From: Chitinophagaceae bacterium
GTDB lineage: Bacteria; Bacteroidota; Bacteroidia; Chitinophagales; Chitinophagaceae
NCBI GenBank assembly: GCA_023229465.1
Contig: JALNZE010000016.1
Location: forward strand, 1-64,000
DNA length: 64,000 bases
Direction: 5' to 3'
Position 1 is the first letter of the stretch, and every line of letters starts with the position of its first letter. Made by a program: the position numbers and the translations under genes. Positions 1 through 8,335 of the stretch are shown one piece after another. The notes under the pieces were generated by a model. It had not been told where the DNA came from. It ran no database searches and saw only the letters and a program-made list of their open reading frames with translations.

Positions 1-64
1 CGGTAAAGGCACTGACACCAACCGCTATAATAACGGCTAATAAGCCGATAAAATACTTTTTCAT
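1..64 (-). CDS. N-terminal fragment of a small secreted protein (cut by window edge)
   Basis: Reading leftward from an ATG at 64, the first 21 residues are visible: two lysines, then a hydrophobic stretch of about 15 residues ending in Val-Ser-Ala-Phe-Thr. This is a normal signal peptide shape. The rest lies outside the window. Bacteroidota often place a short exported protein with this kind of leader directly downstream of a MauE/DoxX-like membrane protein, as here, so the two may be co-transcribed. That link is inference. Function unknown. Confidence 0.5.
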   Translation of the reverse strand, partial: MKKYFIGLLAVIIAVGVSAFT

Positions 65-189
65 AAGATTTTGTTTAATTGTTTAAAAAATAAAACGCGG
101 TAAAAACTGTTGCCCTTTCTGCAACAAATGGTAATTCAATAGTTGCTTACTCTTTTACAGGTTTTCAGCTTGCTCCCTGCTAAATAATA

Positions 190-648
190 TCATTTTATTC
201 CTATGTAGTCAACTCCCTTTTGCACTCCTGAAGTATTAGCATGATCACACTCAGTTAGCCATATACCAATCAAAGCCAACAGTATCCAAGCGATATTAAA
301 AACAAGGTGCTGCAGCCAACTCATCTGTTTAATGACGCCACCACAGGAACAAGGCAGGTGTGGGGTAAATACAATCATATAAGCGATGTACCCCGTAAAT
401 AAAAGCAAAAAAACGAATGATGCATACAGGCCAATTCTGCGCATAGAAGGGAACAATAATAAAACCGCAATGCCTATCTCAGCAAAAGGTAAAAGCAATG
501 CAATAATCATAGCATAACCAGCAATTAATGGCGACTGGCTTAATACAGCTTTAAAAGAATGGAATTCCAACAGCTTGGCGATAGATGCATACACAAACAA
601 AAAAATAAACAATCCACAAATAATATTTATTGTGATGTCCTTTTTCAT
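190..648 (-). CDS. MauE/DoxX-like integral membrane protein
   Basis: A protein of about 150 residues with four predicted membrane helices. Between helices three and four lies a Pro-Cys-Ser-Cys-Gly-Gly motif, a paired cysteine arrangement typical of MauE/DoxX-type redox-associated membrane proteins. MauE helps form disulfides during methylamine dehydrogenase maturation; most Bacteroidota relatives have no proven role. The longer reading (start at 687) begins with a weak stretch before Met14-Lys-Lys, which sits directly at the first helix, so 648 is preferred. The gene points to the small exported protein at 1..64 and probably forms a unit with it. Confidence 0.7.
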   Translation of the reverse strand: MKKDITINIICGLFIFLFVYASIAKLLEFHSFKAVLSQSPLIAGYAMIIALLLPFAEIGIAVLLLFPSMRRIGLYASFVFLLLFTGYIAYMIVFTPHLPCSCGGVIKQMSWLQHLVFNIAWILLALIGIWLTECDHANTSGVQKGVDYIGIK

Positions 649-846
649 AGAAGAGATTTTTAAAACCATCGAAAACCAATTCATCATACTATTGCATTAT
701 ATCCGTTGCGCAAACTATTGGTCAGAGACAGAAATACAGACTGACTATTTACGACTTTAAAAGTCACAAAGAAAACTGGTCAATAATGGTTCATTCAGTC
801 ATATAAATTGTCCAACAGGAAATATTTAATGCTGCCAGATTACAGG

Positions 847-1842
847 TTATGTAAATGTCTTCCGCATTTGCCCCGGTGTGATATCAAAATACTTTTTAAA
901 AGCCTTAATAAAGCTTCCGGAGCTTTTATATCCGGTGGCGTCAGCAATTTGATTAATAGCAAGGCTCCTTTCTTTTACCAGATTACCGGCTTTGGCCATT
1001 CGTGTTTTAACCAAAAACTCAAACGGGCCCATCCTGAATTCATGACAGAATCCAATTTTAAAAGTTGTTGTGTTCATACCTGACATTTTTGCTATTTTAC
1101 TGATACTATAGTGGTGTTCATAATTCGCTTCAATAAACGTTTTCGTTTCGTGTAACTTAGTAATATCATTTTCATTGAACTTCATTTTAGAATCCTTATC
1201 CCCGGATGGCAATGCCATGATATTGAACAAAAGTTCGGATGCCTTGATTCTTAAATAAATTTTTTGTAACTCAACCTGGTAATTGGAATGTAAAGCTTCA
1301 TCTACAATCTGCCTGATGGCAAATGAAATATTGGATGGCTGCTTATACACAGCAAAGGCGCTACGGTTTTTTATTTTTGCAGTAAGCAATTTTACAAACG
1401 GGAATAATGCTGCATACTGTTTAATATGGTTTGCCCGGTAAAACACATCAAAACAAACATATTCTTTCCCTTTCTGAAAACCGGAAACCGTATTAATAAA
1501 AGGCAAATAGAAAAGATTGCATTGTGCTTCTTTAAAAACAATGGTTCCGAGTCCGCGAATTGAATAAGAAGGATCGTTTTTAAGAACAATATGTATCCCT
1601 AAGTATTGTTTTTTACTGGTAAAAAGGCAGGTACAATCCTCCTTAATCCTATAAATGCTATAACATATCTTAAAATCGCCTAAGTCTATCTGCTGATATA
1701 GCACTTTCCCAAAGTGCCCATGTGCATATTTTATGGTACTTCCCTTTATCCGAAAGTTTTTGAATTCGTCCGGAATCTCAGACAATTGCCTGAGATCATA
1801 GATGCGCTCATCAATGCTGAGTTTTCCTATTGAGTCCGGCAT
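847..1842 (-). CDS. AraC-family transcriptional regulator
   Basis: 331 residues. The last 100 or so form the double helix-turn-helix of the AraC/XylS family: a first helix pair around Ser-Ile-Ser-Lys-Ile-Ala-Lys-Met-Ser-Gly-Met and a second around Ile-Asn-Gln-Ile-Ala-Asp-Ala-Thr-Gly-Tyr, ending in the family's Phe-Lys-Lys-Tyr-Phe...Pro-Gly-Gln-Met-Arg-Lys tail. The N-terminal 220 residues are a sensing region with no recognisable ligand site. The start lies six bases after the lipoprotein gene upstream, so both are likely read from the promoter region at 2290 to 2478. The regulated genes cannot be told from sequence; the neighbouring lipoprotein and MauE-like genes are candidates. Confidence 0.9.
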   Translation of the reverse strand: MPDSIGKLSIDERIYDLRQLSEIPDEFKNFRIKGSTIKYAHGHFGKVLYQQIDLGDFKICYSIYRIKEDCTCLFTSKKQYLGIHIVLKNDPSYSIRGLGTIVFKEAQCNLFYLPFINTVSGFQKGKEYVCFDVFYRANHIKQYAALFPFVKLLTAKIKNRSAFAVYKQPSNISFAIRQIVDEALHSNYQVELQKIYLRIKASELLFNIMALPSGDKDSKMKFNENDITKLHETKTFIEANYEHHYSISKIAKMSGMNTTTFKIGFCHEFRMGPFEFLVKTRMAKAGNLVKERSLAINQIADATGYKSSGSFIKAFKKYFDITPGQMRKTFT

Positions 1843-1848
1843 TTCACT

Positions 1849-2289
1849 TTAATTATAGCTGGGAGCAGCAACAGTATTGACCAGCATGGTACATGAACTA
1901 CAGGAACAGTCCAGTGTTACATCGCCGCTATTACTGATAATTGTTTTCACCTGACAATTACAATCAGTGCCACTACACGTCACGCTACTCAAAGCTAATG
2001 CCTGACCGTTGAGGTATTGTTGTTGCAGTATCACATTGCTGGTACACTTGTTAGATTTATAAAAAACAAATGCATAACTTTTGTTTTTGGAATCAATATA
2101 TGAGACACTTTCAATTCTTTCCAGTTTCTCGCCTGGCGAACGCTGGTCAAGTACCATTTGTATTTTCTGCAACGCTTCCGTATCATTTTTAAAAAAAATA
2201 GTCCGTGAAACAGCAGGTAATTGCGGATTGTTTTCTTTTTGACAGGCCGTAAGGACCAGAATACCTGCAACGATAAATAGCATTTTCAT
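1849..2289 (-). CDS. small cysteine-rich lipoprotein
   Basis: 146 residues starting with a short lipoprotein leader, lipobox Leu-Thr-Ala-Cys at residues 13 to 16, so the mature protein is probably anchored to a membrane by Cys16. The C-terminal half carries seven cysteines, including Cys-Asn-Cys and Cys-Ser-Cys-Ser-Ser-Cys groups, suggesting disulfides or metal binding outside the cytoplasm. No family recognised. It is the first gene of a two-gene unit with the AraC regulator and is divergent from the LytS-type kinase. Confidence 0.65.
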   Translation of the reverse strand: MKMLFIVAGILVLTACQKENNPQLPAVSRTIFFKNDTEALQKIQMVLDQRSPGEKLERIESVSYIDSKNKSYAFVFYKSNKCTSNVILQQQYLNGQALALSSVTCSGTDCNCQVKTIISNSGDVTLDCSCSSCTMLVNTVAAPSYN

Positions 2290-2478
2290 AGCTTGGATTT
2301 TGAATAGTTAAAAATGTTTCCGGTTTGTCCGGATGCCGCTTAAAACTGTTCAAATCCAATAGCTGCAAAGGTCTCTGTTGTGGGTGCGTTCAGAATCGCT
2401 GTGAATTGGTTGGTATTGGCCATTAATCGGTTTTTTCATAAAATGACAATTGTGTATATTTAACCCACAATATCTTGT
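2290..2478. promoter_or_regulatory. divergent promoter region
   Basis: Non-coding stretch of 189 bases separating the leftward lipoprotein/AraC unit from the rightward LytS/LytTR unit. It must hold both promoters. It is AT-rich near 2420 to 2470. No unambiguous operator or promoter boxes could be picked out by eye. Confidence 0.4.
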
Positions 2479-4035
2479 TTGAAAAAGCTGTTACTATATA
2501 ATTGCCTTCTGCTTTGTTGTGCCCTTTCAACAAGATCCCAAAATGGTAATACGTCTGTTATTACTTATATCGCTGAAATACCTATTATCATTGAGTCTGG
2601 TCTATATATAGACACCCTGACAAATGGAAAAATATTAAACACAATTTCCGGGAAAATCAGAATTGCGTTGGCTCCAAGGAATATCTCCATTTTAAGTGAT
2701 CAATATTTTAAAATTGCGAACCCGATAAATAAGCAGCAGCTTCCAGGAATTGAATACCGTTACTTTATAAATGACCAGTCCAATAACCATTGGTTTTCTT
2801 TGCCGCATCAGGATACTGACGCTACAAAATTTCCATACTCAGGGTTGCTCGCAGATACATTCATTCGTGCCAATGAAAAATTGGTGATACAATTCAGGTA
2901 TAAATGGAATCAAAAAATTATACAGCAAAATGTCTTCAGCCGACCTGAGTTACTTCCATCTATTTTTAGTTACCGGCAAAAAGAACAGTTTGATTCGCTC
3001 GACAACCGTATCCAATCAAAGGCAGTAAAAGACAGCAAAAAGCTATTGGCTGGTTTTGATACTTTAAAGGAAAGCAGGTTAACCGTATTACCCGGTAAAC
3101 ATCTTGAATTCCTGTTTAAAAAACTTTCTTTAAATAAAGATTCCTGTATCCAGTTTCGCTTACGGGAAATAAAGAACCAAGAAAATACCGCATGGAAGCT
3201 AACGGGACACTTGCTCACATTGAATACGATTACGGCAAATAATACATACATCCTTGAGGTAAAATACCTGGGTATGGATGCATTTAACACTTACCGGATT
3301 AATGCACTGCCCTTTTGGTATCAGACATCATGGGCGATGATACTATTTATCATACTGGGAGTGGTTGCCCTGATAGGATTACCTTATAGTTTTTACATAT
3401 ACAAACTGAGAAAAGAAAAACAAAAAATAGCGCAGGTACAGGAGCAGCTTAAAACAGTACAAAGCCAGTTGAATCCGCATTTTGTTTACAATGCCCTAAG
3501 TTCGATAGAAGGACTGGTTACCAATAAGGAAAATGAAAGGGCCAATGAATACCTTGCTTCCTTTTCAGATATTATGCGGGATACTCTTAAAAACAGTGGT
3601 GTATTGTTCATTAGCTTATCGCAGGATATTGAGATGCTTGAAAAATATATCCGCATTGAACAGTTGCGTTTTGAATTCAAATACACAATGTATTTAGATC
3701 CGCGGCTTGACCTTGATGCGATAGAGTTCCCTCCTATGCTTTTGCAGCCTTCTATAGAAAATGCAGTAAAGCATGGCATTTCCGGGTTAGGCAGTGAGGG
3801 TGTTATCTCAATTTGTTTTCATAAAAAAGAAACGACCCTTGAAATAACCATAAAAGACAATGGAGTAAAAAGAGATAGCAAGATCAAAGATGGACATGGA
3901 TATGGCATAAAATTTACCAATGAGCGGATTAATAATTTGAGAAAATTATACAAGAAAGAAAAAATAGAATACCAATTGTTTCACTCAGAAAATGGCACAA
4001 TTGTTACCTTCCTTTTTGAAAACTGGATACAATAA
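2479..4035 (+). CDS. LytS-type sensor histidine kinase
   Basis: 518 residues. The reading frame opens at TTG (2479); an in-frame TAA at 2461 and the absence of an ATG before the leader make TTG the only sensible start. A signal peptide (about 1 to 21) is followed by a periplasmic region of about 260 residues, a single membrane helix near 282 to 305, a short coiled coil, and the His_kinase domain of the LytS/YehU class: phospho-acceptor His in Gln-Leu-Asn-Pro-His-Phe-Val-Tyr-Asn, then an HATPase with Asn in Pro-Ser-Ile-Glu-Asn-Ala-Val-Lys-His and Asp-Asn-Gly. The response-regulator gene follows four bases after its stop, so the two are partners. The periplasmic part resembles no named sensor that I recognise. 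Confidence 0.9.
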   Translation: MKKLLLYNCLLLCCALSTRSQNGNTSVITYIAEIPIIIESGLYIDTLTNGKILNTISGKIRIALAPRNISILSDQYFKIANPINKQQLPGIEYRYFINDQSNNHWFSLPHQDTDATKFPYSGLLADTFIRANEKLVIQFRYKWNQKIIQQNVFSRPELLPSIFSYRQKEQFDSLDNRIQSKAVKDSKKLLAGFDTLKESRLTVLPGKHLEFLFKKLSLNKDSCIQFRLREIKNQENTAWKLTGHLLTLNTITANNTYILEVKYLGMDAFNTYRINALPFWYQTSWAMILFIILGVVALIGLPYSFYIYKLRKEKQKIAQVQEQLKTVQSQLNPHFVYNALSSIEGLVTNKENERANEYLASFSDIMRDTLKNSGVLFISLSQDIEMLEKYIRIEQLRFEFKYTMYLDPRLDLDAIEFPPMLLQPSIENAVKHGISGLGSEGVISICFHKKETTLEITIKDNGVKRDSKIKDGHGYGIKFTNERINNLRKLYKKEKIEYQLFHSENGTIVTFLFENWIQ

Positions 4036-4039
4036 ACTT

Positions 4040-4786
4040 ATGAGAGCAATTATCATCGAAGACGAAAAAAAGAACATCATCCATCTGCGGGGGCTATTGA
4101 CCACGTTTTTTAAACAGGTGGAAATCATCGGAGAAGCAACAACTGCGGAGGAAGGGCTAAAACTTATTGCCGGGGTCAACCCTAACCTGGTCTTTCTCGA
4201 TATTCAAATGCCCGGAAAATCAGGATTTGACATGCTCGCTTCATTGGGGGAATATAATTTCGAAGTGATATTTGTAACCGGTTACGACCAGTACGGAATA
4301 CAGGCCGTAAAATTTTCAGCATTGGATTATTTGTTAAAACCCGTAAAAGTCAACGAATTGGCAAAAGCGATAGCAAAAGCTGAGGCCAAAAAACAAAAAA
4401 GGCAGACCCATGAGCAGATCATCAATTTACTCACTGTTATCAATAATTCACAAAAAACTGACCATCGTATTGCATTGCCATTAATGAAAGAGCTCCGGTT
4501 TGTAAGCCCTGATGAAATTATCAGGTGTGAATCTGATAATAACTATACAAACTTTTACCTTACCAGTGGTGAAAAGCTGCTTGTTTCAAAAGGTATTTAT
4601 GAATATGATGAAATGCTAAAGGATTATCATTTTATACGTTGTCATCAATCACATCTTGTAAACAGAAAATTTATAAAGAGCCTGCTAAAAGAAGATACTA
4701 TTTTCGAATTGCTGCTGGTAGATGGTTCCCGTATTCCTGTTTCGCGATTGAAGAAGGATATGGTGAAAGAAGAATTGATGAAGTAA
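4040..4786 (+). CDS. LytTR-family response regulator
   Basis: About 248 residues from the ATG at 4040, chosen over a longer reading (3992) because it begins directly with the receiver strand Met-Arg-Ala-Ile-Ile-Ile-Glu-Asp-Glu and lies just after the kinase stop. The receiver domain has the acidic pair, the phosphorylated Asp in Val-Phe-Leu-Asp-Ile-Gln-Met-Pro, and the conserved Thr and Lys (Leu-Leu-Lys-Pro). The C-terminal 100 residues are a LytTR DNA-binding domain (Asn-Asn-Tyr-Thr-Asn-Phe core; Arg-Cys-His-Gln-Ser-His-Leu-Val-Asn). Activated by the adjacent LytS-type kinase; target genes unknown. Confidence 0.93.
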   Translation: MRAIIIEDEKKNIIHLRGLLTTFFKQVEIIGEATTAEEGLKLIAGVNPNLVFLDIQMPGKSGFDMLASLGEYNFEVIFVTGYDQYGIQAVKFSALDYLLKPVKVNELAKAIAKAEAKKQKRQTHEQIINLLTVINNSQKTDHRIALPLMKELRFVSPDEIIRCESDNNYTNFYLTSGEKLLVSKGIYEYDEMLKDYHFIRCHQSHLVNRKFIKSLLKEDTIFELLLVDGSRIPVSRLKKDMVKEELMK

Positions 4787-4852
4787 ATAAGTAAGAACCT
4801 AATTATAGCAATATGTAATTAATTGTAAACTGGGTACTGCATTTAAATGTAG

Positions 4853-5470
4853 TTAATTATGATTGCTTTCCTTACCCAGGGATTTTCTGATCTGGTACAG
4901 ATGCCTGTTAGCAAACAGCCATTCGAGCAGGTGTTTGTTCTCCCGGATATAATCAAAATACTGTTCATCCTCGTAGAAGCCTGAATCCAGTTCCTCGAAA
5001 AAATGGAGTTTCGGCGCATAAATCTTTGTTTTTTCGTGGAAAGGTATGTGTTCGAAGAACAGGTCAAGTGGTTCGGGATATGACAGGTTAAGAATTTTCA
5101 CTAAAGAGTAGCTGATTTGCCCCTGACCAGTCAGATAATAAGTCTCATACAGGTGAGTACGCGTGATCTTGTTTTTAAGGAACCCCAGCGAAGTAATACC
5201 ATACGTCTTGACGAGAGAAAACGGATTGTAAAAAGGCACCTGTATTTTCACACCCGTGCTTATTTCGCTGCTAAGGGTGATTAAGTAGTCCCCATATAAC
5301 TGAAAGTGAATACCATGGGTATTGGTATAAACATCCTGATTTTTCTTTAAAAAATCCAAAACAGTTATCGCAGAAAATTTGACTGGCATAAGCAAATGTA
5401 TGGTTTTATCTAAATTCTGGTTTTGCCGGACTATGTTTGCTTTCGTCAGAGTTATCTTATAATCTTGCAT
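4853..5470 (-). CDS. hypothetical protein, 205 residues
   Basis: I do not recognise this protein. It is soluble, with no signal peptide or membrane helix, rich in aromatic residues, and its C-terminal third is acidic (Phe-Glu-Glu-Leu-Asp...Glu-Asp-Glu-Gln-Tyr-Phe-Asp). It stands alone, convergent with the LytTR gene, and is followed upstream by 370 non-coding bases. Length and codon use are consistent with a real gene. The acidic surface could suit an anti-repressor or inhibitor, but nothing proves it. Confidence 0.55.
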   Translation of the reverse strand: MQDYKITLTKANIVRQNQNLDKTIHLLMPVKFSAITVLDFLKKNQDVYTNTHGIHFQLYGDYLITLSSEISTGVKIQVPFYNPFSLVKTYGITSLGFLKNKITRTHLYETYYLTGQGQISYSLVKILNLSYPEPLDLFFEHIPFHEKTKIYAPKLHFFEELDSGFYEDEQYFDYIRENKHLLEWLFANRHLYQIRKSLGKESNHN

Positions 5471-5841
5471 TCACTTAACTCATAAACCCAGGTTTCATAA
5501 CTGTCTCAACCAATCCATTATCTCAGTTAAAGGGCATTTTTATCTTTAAGAACTGATTATTATAGATACATTTTTTCACTTATTTGATTCAATTCTATAG
5601 TTGAATGAATACTGAAGTCAGTATGCGTGTTTGATAATTTTTCGATCTGTTGACAACTTCAAGAGGGACTAAATACTATAAAATCACTACGCCATAAAAA
5701 ATAAAACACAAATTCAGGGTGTTTTTTAGGTTCAGTTCGATGGAGCTACAACTTTATGCATATAAACTCCACTTGTGTTGTTCAAAAACTTTTGCCATTA
5801 TTAGACTTTTGTTATTTACTTCAATGCAATTTTCATTTAAC
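5471..5841. other. non-coding stretch, 371 bases
   Basis: AT-rich, with stops in all frames and no convincing RNA structure or repeat visible. It separates the 205-residue hypothetical gene from the nuclease-like gene and lies close to the scar in the FecR gene, so it may be debris from past rearrangement. That is inference only. Confidence 0.4.
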
Positions 5842-6234
5842 TTAAGACATTTTTAAGCTTTTTATCGTTTCAATAAAATGCAACCAACCTTCAACACTAT
5901 CAACAATATCATCTGTTGTTCGACTCCAGGTGTATAAATACCAGAAGTTTTCATAGCCAATGTCTAAGGCTTCATCCCTAATCAGTTTAACACTCTCAGG
6001 ACCACAGCATTCGGCAAACAACCATACTCTATGAACATAAGCAAGCATTTTTTTACAATAATCAACTTCAACGGCTGTTCTTGTAAGATAGGATTTACAA
6101 CTTATTACAGCGATAGCTTTATCCTTATTTATAAATCGAAAGTCCATTATGTGATTATCTCCATCGCTTCCATTCCATTTTTTCTCATGCCCCTTTTTGT
6201 GTATTATGATATCACATTCACCGGAACATGACAT
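5842..6234 (-). CDS. small PD-(D/E)XK nuclease-like protein
   Basis: 130 residues if started at the ATG at 6234; a longer frame to 6294 exists, but those 20 residues come from an alternative frame of the FecR sequence. Near the N-terminus is Gly-Glu-Cys-Asp-Ile-Ile-Ile, then a beta-hairpin-like pattern with Met-Asp-Phe-Arg-Phe and, 13 residues on, Val-Ile-Ser-Cys-Lys-Ser. This resembles the Asp...(Glu/Ser)-x-Lys core of PD-(D/E)XK nucleases, with Ser in place of the usual Glu. The protein may be N-terminally shortened, because it begins exactly where the FecR remnant breaks off. Function as a nuclease is a guess from the motif. Confidence 0.45.
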   Translation of the reverse strand: MSCSGECDIIIHKKGHEKKWNGSDGDNHIMDFRFINKDKAIAVISCKSYLTRTAVEVDYCKKMLAYVHRVWLFAECCGPESVKLIRDEALDIGYENFWYLYTWSRTTDDIVDSVEGWLHFIETIKSLKMS

Positions 6235-6412
6235 TGATGCCTGCCAACATCCTTTGTTCCAGTTCTTCGTGAGTTGCTGAAACTTCAAGTCCATCCAAAG
6301 GATGGCTATCTAGCCAGTCGGCCAGTTCTTTTGCCTCGGCAGGATTAATCCTGTCTTCCAGCTTTTTTAAAGAGAGTTCCCGTATCTGGGAAAGGTTATT
6401 TGATACTGCCAT
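6218..6412 (-). pseudogene. FecR-type anti-sigma factor, N-terminal remnant
   Basis: About 64 residues that match the start of Bacteroidota FecR-type anti-sigma factors: a helical, acidic region with Ala-Lys-Glu-Leu-Ala-Asp-Trp-Leu-Asp, normally the sigma-binding part. Intact proteins of this class are over 300 residues and continue into a membrane helix and periplasmic sensor domain; here everything is lost after about residue 58 and the frame ends at 6218. It follows the ECF sigma gene in the usual order, so this is the rest of a sigma/anti-sigma pair that once controlled a SusC/D-type uptake locus. Confidence 0.65.
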
Positions 6413-6467
6413 ATACACAAGGTCAAACGGCAGGTAGCTTTACCCTGAGTGGGTAGTAAAATAAATA

Positions 6468-7042
6468 TCAGGGGAGTATAGTCAGGAAGATGGCTGTAAA
6501 GTCTTTCAGGCCACCCCGGATGGTTTTCAAAGCTTTGGTTACATGGGTTTCCACGGTCTTTTCAGAGATTTGGAGAGTTTCAGCGATCTCCCGCTGGCTC
6601 ATACCTTGTTCCCTTAACCGGTAAACTATCTGGCATTTTTCAGGCAGGGTATTAACCAGGGTTTCCAGCCAGTTTTTCAAATCCTCGAATTTCAGTAATT
6701 CCAAAGTCCCCATATTAGCGGCAGGGGTATTTTGCCTTATGTTTTGCTCGATTTTCCTTGTTCTTTCCTGCCTTGCCAGCAGGTTTAAAATGCGATATTT
6801 GACCGCCACAATCAGGTAACCGGCAACAGAATTTTGTATATCGAGTGTTTCCCTTCTTTCCCAAAGATTCACGAATATATCCTGTATGATATTTTCCGCT
6901 TCCCCAGCATCTTCCAGCTTCTTACCAGCCAGGTAAAATAGCTTTTCCCAAATCGGTTATAGACCTCCGTAAAAGCCGCACGATCCCCCTGCCGGAGCAT
7001 ACGCACCAGCTCGCCATCGGTATATGTCGTGTAGAATTTCAT
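6468..7042 (-). pseudogene. ECF (RpoE-like) sigma factor, frameshifted
   Basis: Two reading frames make one ECF sigma-70 factor. Residues of region 2 (Asp-Gly-Glu-Leu-Val-Arg-Met-Leu-Arg-Gln-Gly-Asp) are read from 7042; region 4 with a clear helix-turn-helix (Met-Ser-Gln-Arg-Glu-Ile-Ala-Glu-Thr-Leu) is read in another frame down to 6468. Restoring one base in the A-run near 6935 to 6938 gives a continuous protein through the expected region 2 core (Ala-Glu-Asn-Ile-Ile-Gln-Asp-Ile-Phe-Val-Asn-Leu-Trp). It is therefore a one-base deletion or a sequencing error in a short homopolymer. The truncated FecR gene just downstream favours genuine decay. Confidence 0.75.
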
Positions 7043-7214
7043 GGGAATTTTTATTACAAAATTGGGCAACCGCTTTCACAGGATAAAATTAGCACAAAGG
7101 AAATGACACTGCCAAATCCTTCCTGATTATTAGGCAGTTAATTCTTTTGAAAGGCTGCTTTTATATTCCAAAAAACTGAAGTAGTATTACGCCAGCTAAT
7201 CAATAACTAATTCT

Positions 7215-8159
7215 ATGCAAAGCTCATTTCAGAATTTAATTAGCATGAAGGCCCACCTGTTATTTTTACATCAACAGGATTCGTTTGACGATGTTGAACT
7301 GGTAAAGGAGTTAAGAACACACCCCCTTCATATATACTTGATTTGCAAAACACCATGTATAAGGCTTGACAATTCAAAGACAAAAATTACAGACGATAAG
7401 ATATGTCTCACTTTCTATACGACTATTGGGGGTGTCAGAAAAGATATTCCGATTGAAACAGTTAATAATAAAAGTTATCTGATAGGTAAAATTGAGAGTG
7501 AGTATCCATACAATATAGTAAAGGCGTTCAAACCCGATGGTTCAGAACATTCTGTTGCTAAAACTCACTTGCTGTTAAAATATCTTGCAGCGCAACAGAA
7601 TATGTACCTGGATGAATTTGATCTTGAAGTGTTGTATGTAGGTCAGGCTTTCGGAAAAAATGGTAGTCGTATCACTGTAGACAGACTTAAAACACACGAA
7701 AAGGCACAACAAATTTATTTTGATACCCAACAAAAATTTCCGGATTATGAAGTTTGGTTTTTGGCTTTGACTTTTGAGCCGTTGCTGATGACCATGTTCA
7801 AACCATGGGGTGACGTTGACCCTTCTCTGTTCGAAGCTGATCTTGAAAAGCAACAAAAACTTGAAGAAACGCCCCTGTCATTCGATCAGCAAATTACCAT
7901 TGCAGAAGCTGCACTAATCAGATATTTTAATACTTATCAATACAACAAAGAATACCTAAACTTCCCTTTGCCGGAACATGGATCGTATGACGAGTTGTAC
8001 AATCTTGATTTTAATTCAGCGGGAATCGAGGTAACAACCGAATCAATATATACAAAGCTCTGGAGTAAAGATGCAGCACCATCCTTCTATCATTACCGCA
8101 GCTATTTCCTTCACAACAATACAGACCGCAAAGCAATGTTGAAATGGTTTGAGAAATAA
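7215..8159 (+). CDS. uncharacterised protein with a GIY-YIG-like core
   Basis: 314 residues, soluble, on the opposite strand to everything around it. The centre (about 138 to 180) reads Leu-Glu-Val-Leu-Tyr-Val-Gly-Gln-Ala-Phe-Gly, followed after a short Gly/Ser loop by Asp-Arg-Leu-Lys-Thr-His. That order (Tyr-Val-Gly, then Arg, then His) is the layout of the GIY-YIG nuclease core, though the first strand lacks the usual Gly-Ile-Tyr. The C-terminal part has no recognised domain. It stands next to the Dnd-linked operon, convergent with dndB, so it may be a further defence nuclease; that is inference. An alternative is a non-catalytic relative of the fold. Confidence 0.5.
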   Translation: MQSSFQNLISMKAHLLFLHQQDSFDDVELVKELRTHPLHIYLICKTPCIRLDNSKTKITDDKICLTFYTTIGGVRKDIPIETVNNKSYLIGKIESEYPYNIVKAFKPDGSEHSVAKTHLLLKYLAAQQNMYLDEFDLEVLYVGQAFGKNGSRITVDRLKTHEKAQQIYFDTQQKFPDYEVWFLALTFEPLLMTMFKPWGDVDPSLFEADLEKQQKLEETPLSFDQQITIAEAALIRYFNTYQYNKEYLNFPLPEHGSYDELYNLDFNSAGIEVTTESIYTKLWSKDAAPSFYHYRSYFLHNNTDRKAMLKWFEK

Positions 8160-8335
8160 TTTTCTGCCATTACCGGTTTATGATTTTGGGCCATTGAAAA
8201 AAATAACCGGTGTTCATACAAGCATTTTTTCTTTCCCTTTGCACAGGTTTGAATGAAATTTTTTCAGACAAAATAGGAATGATTTAAAAACAGACAGAAA
8301 CTAGACTCAAAATACCATAAAAATGATGTTCTTAT

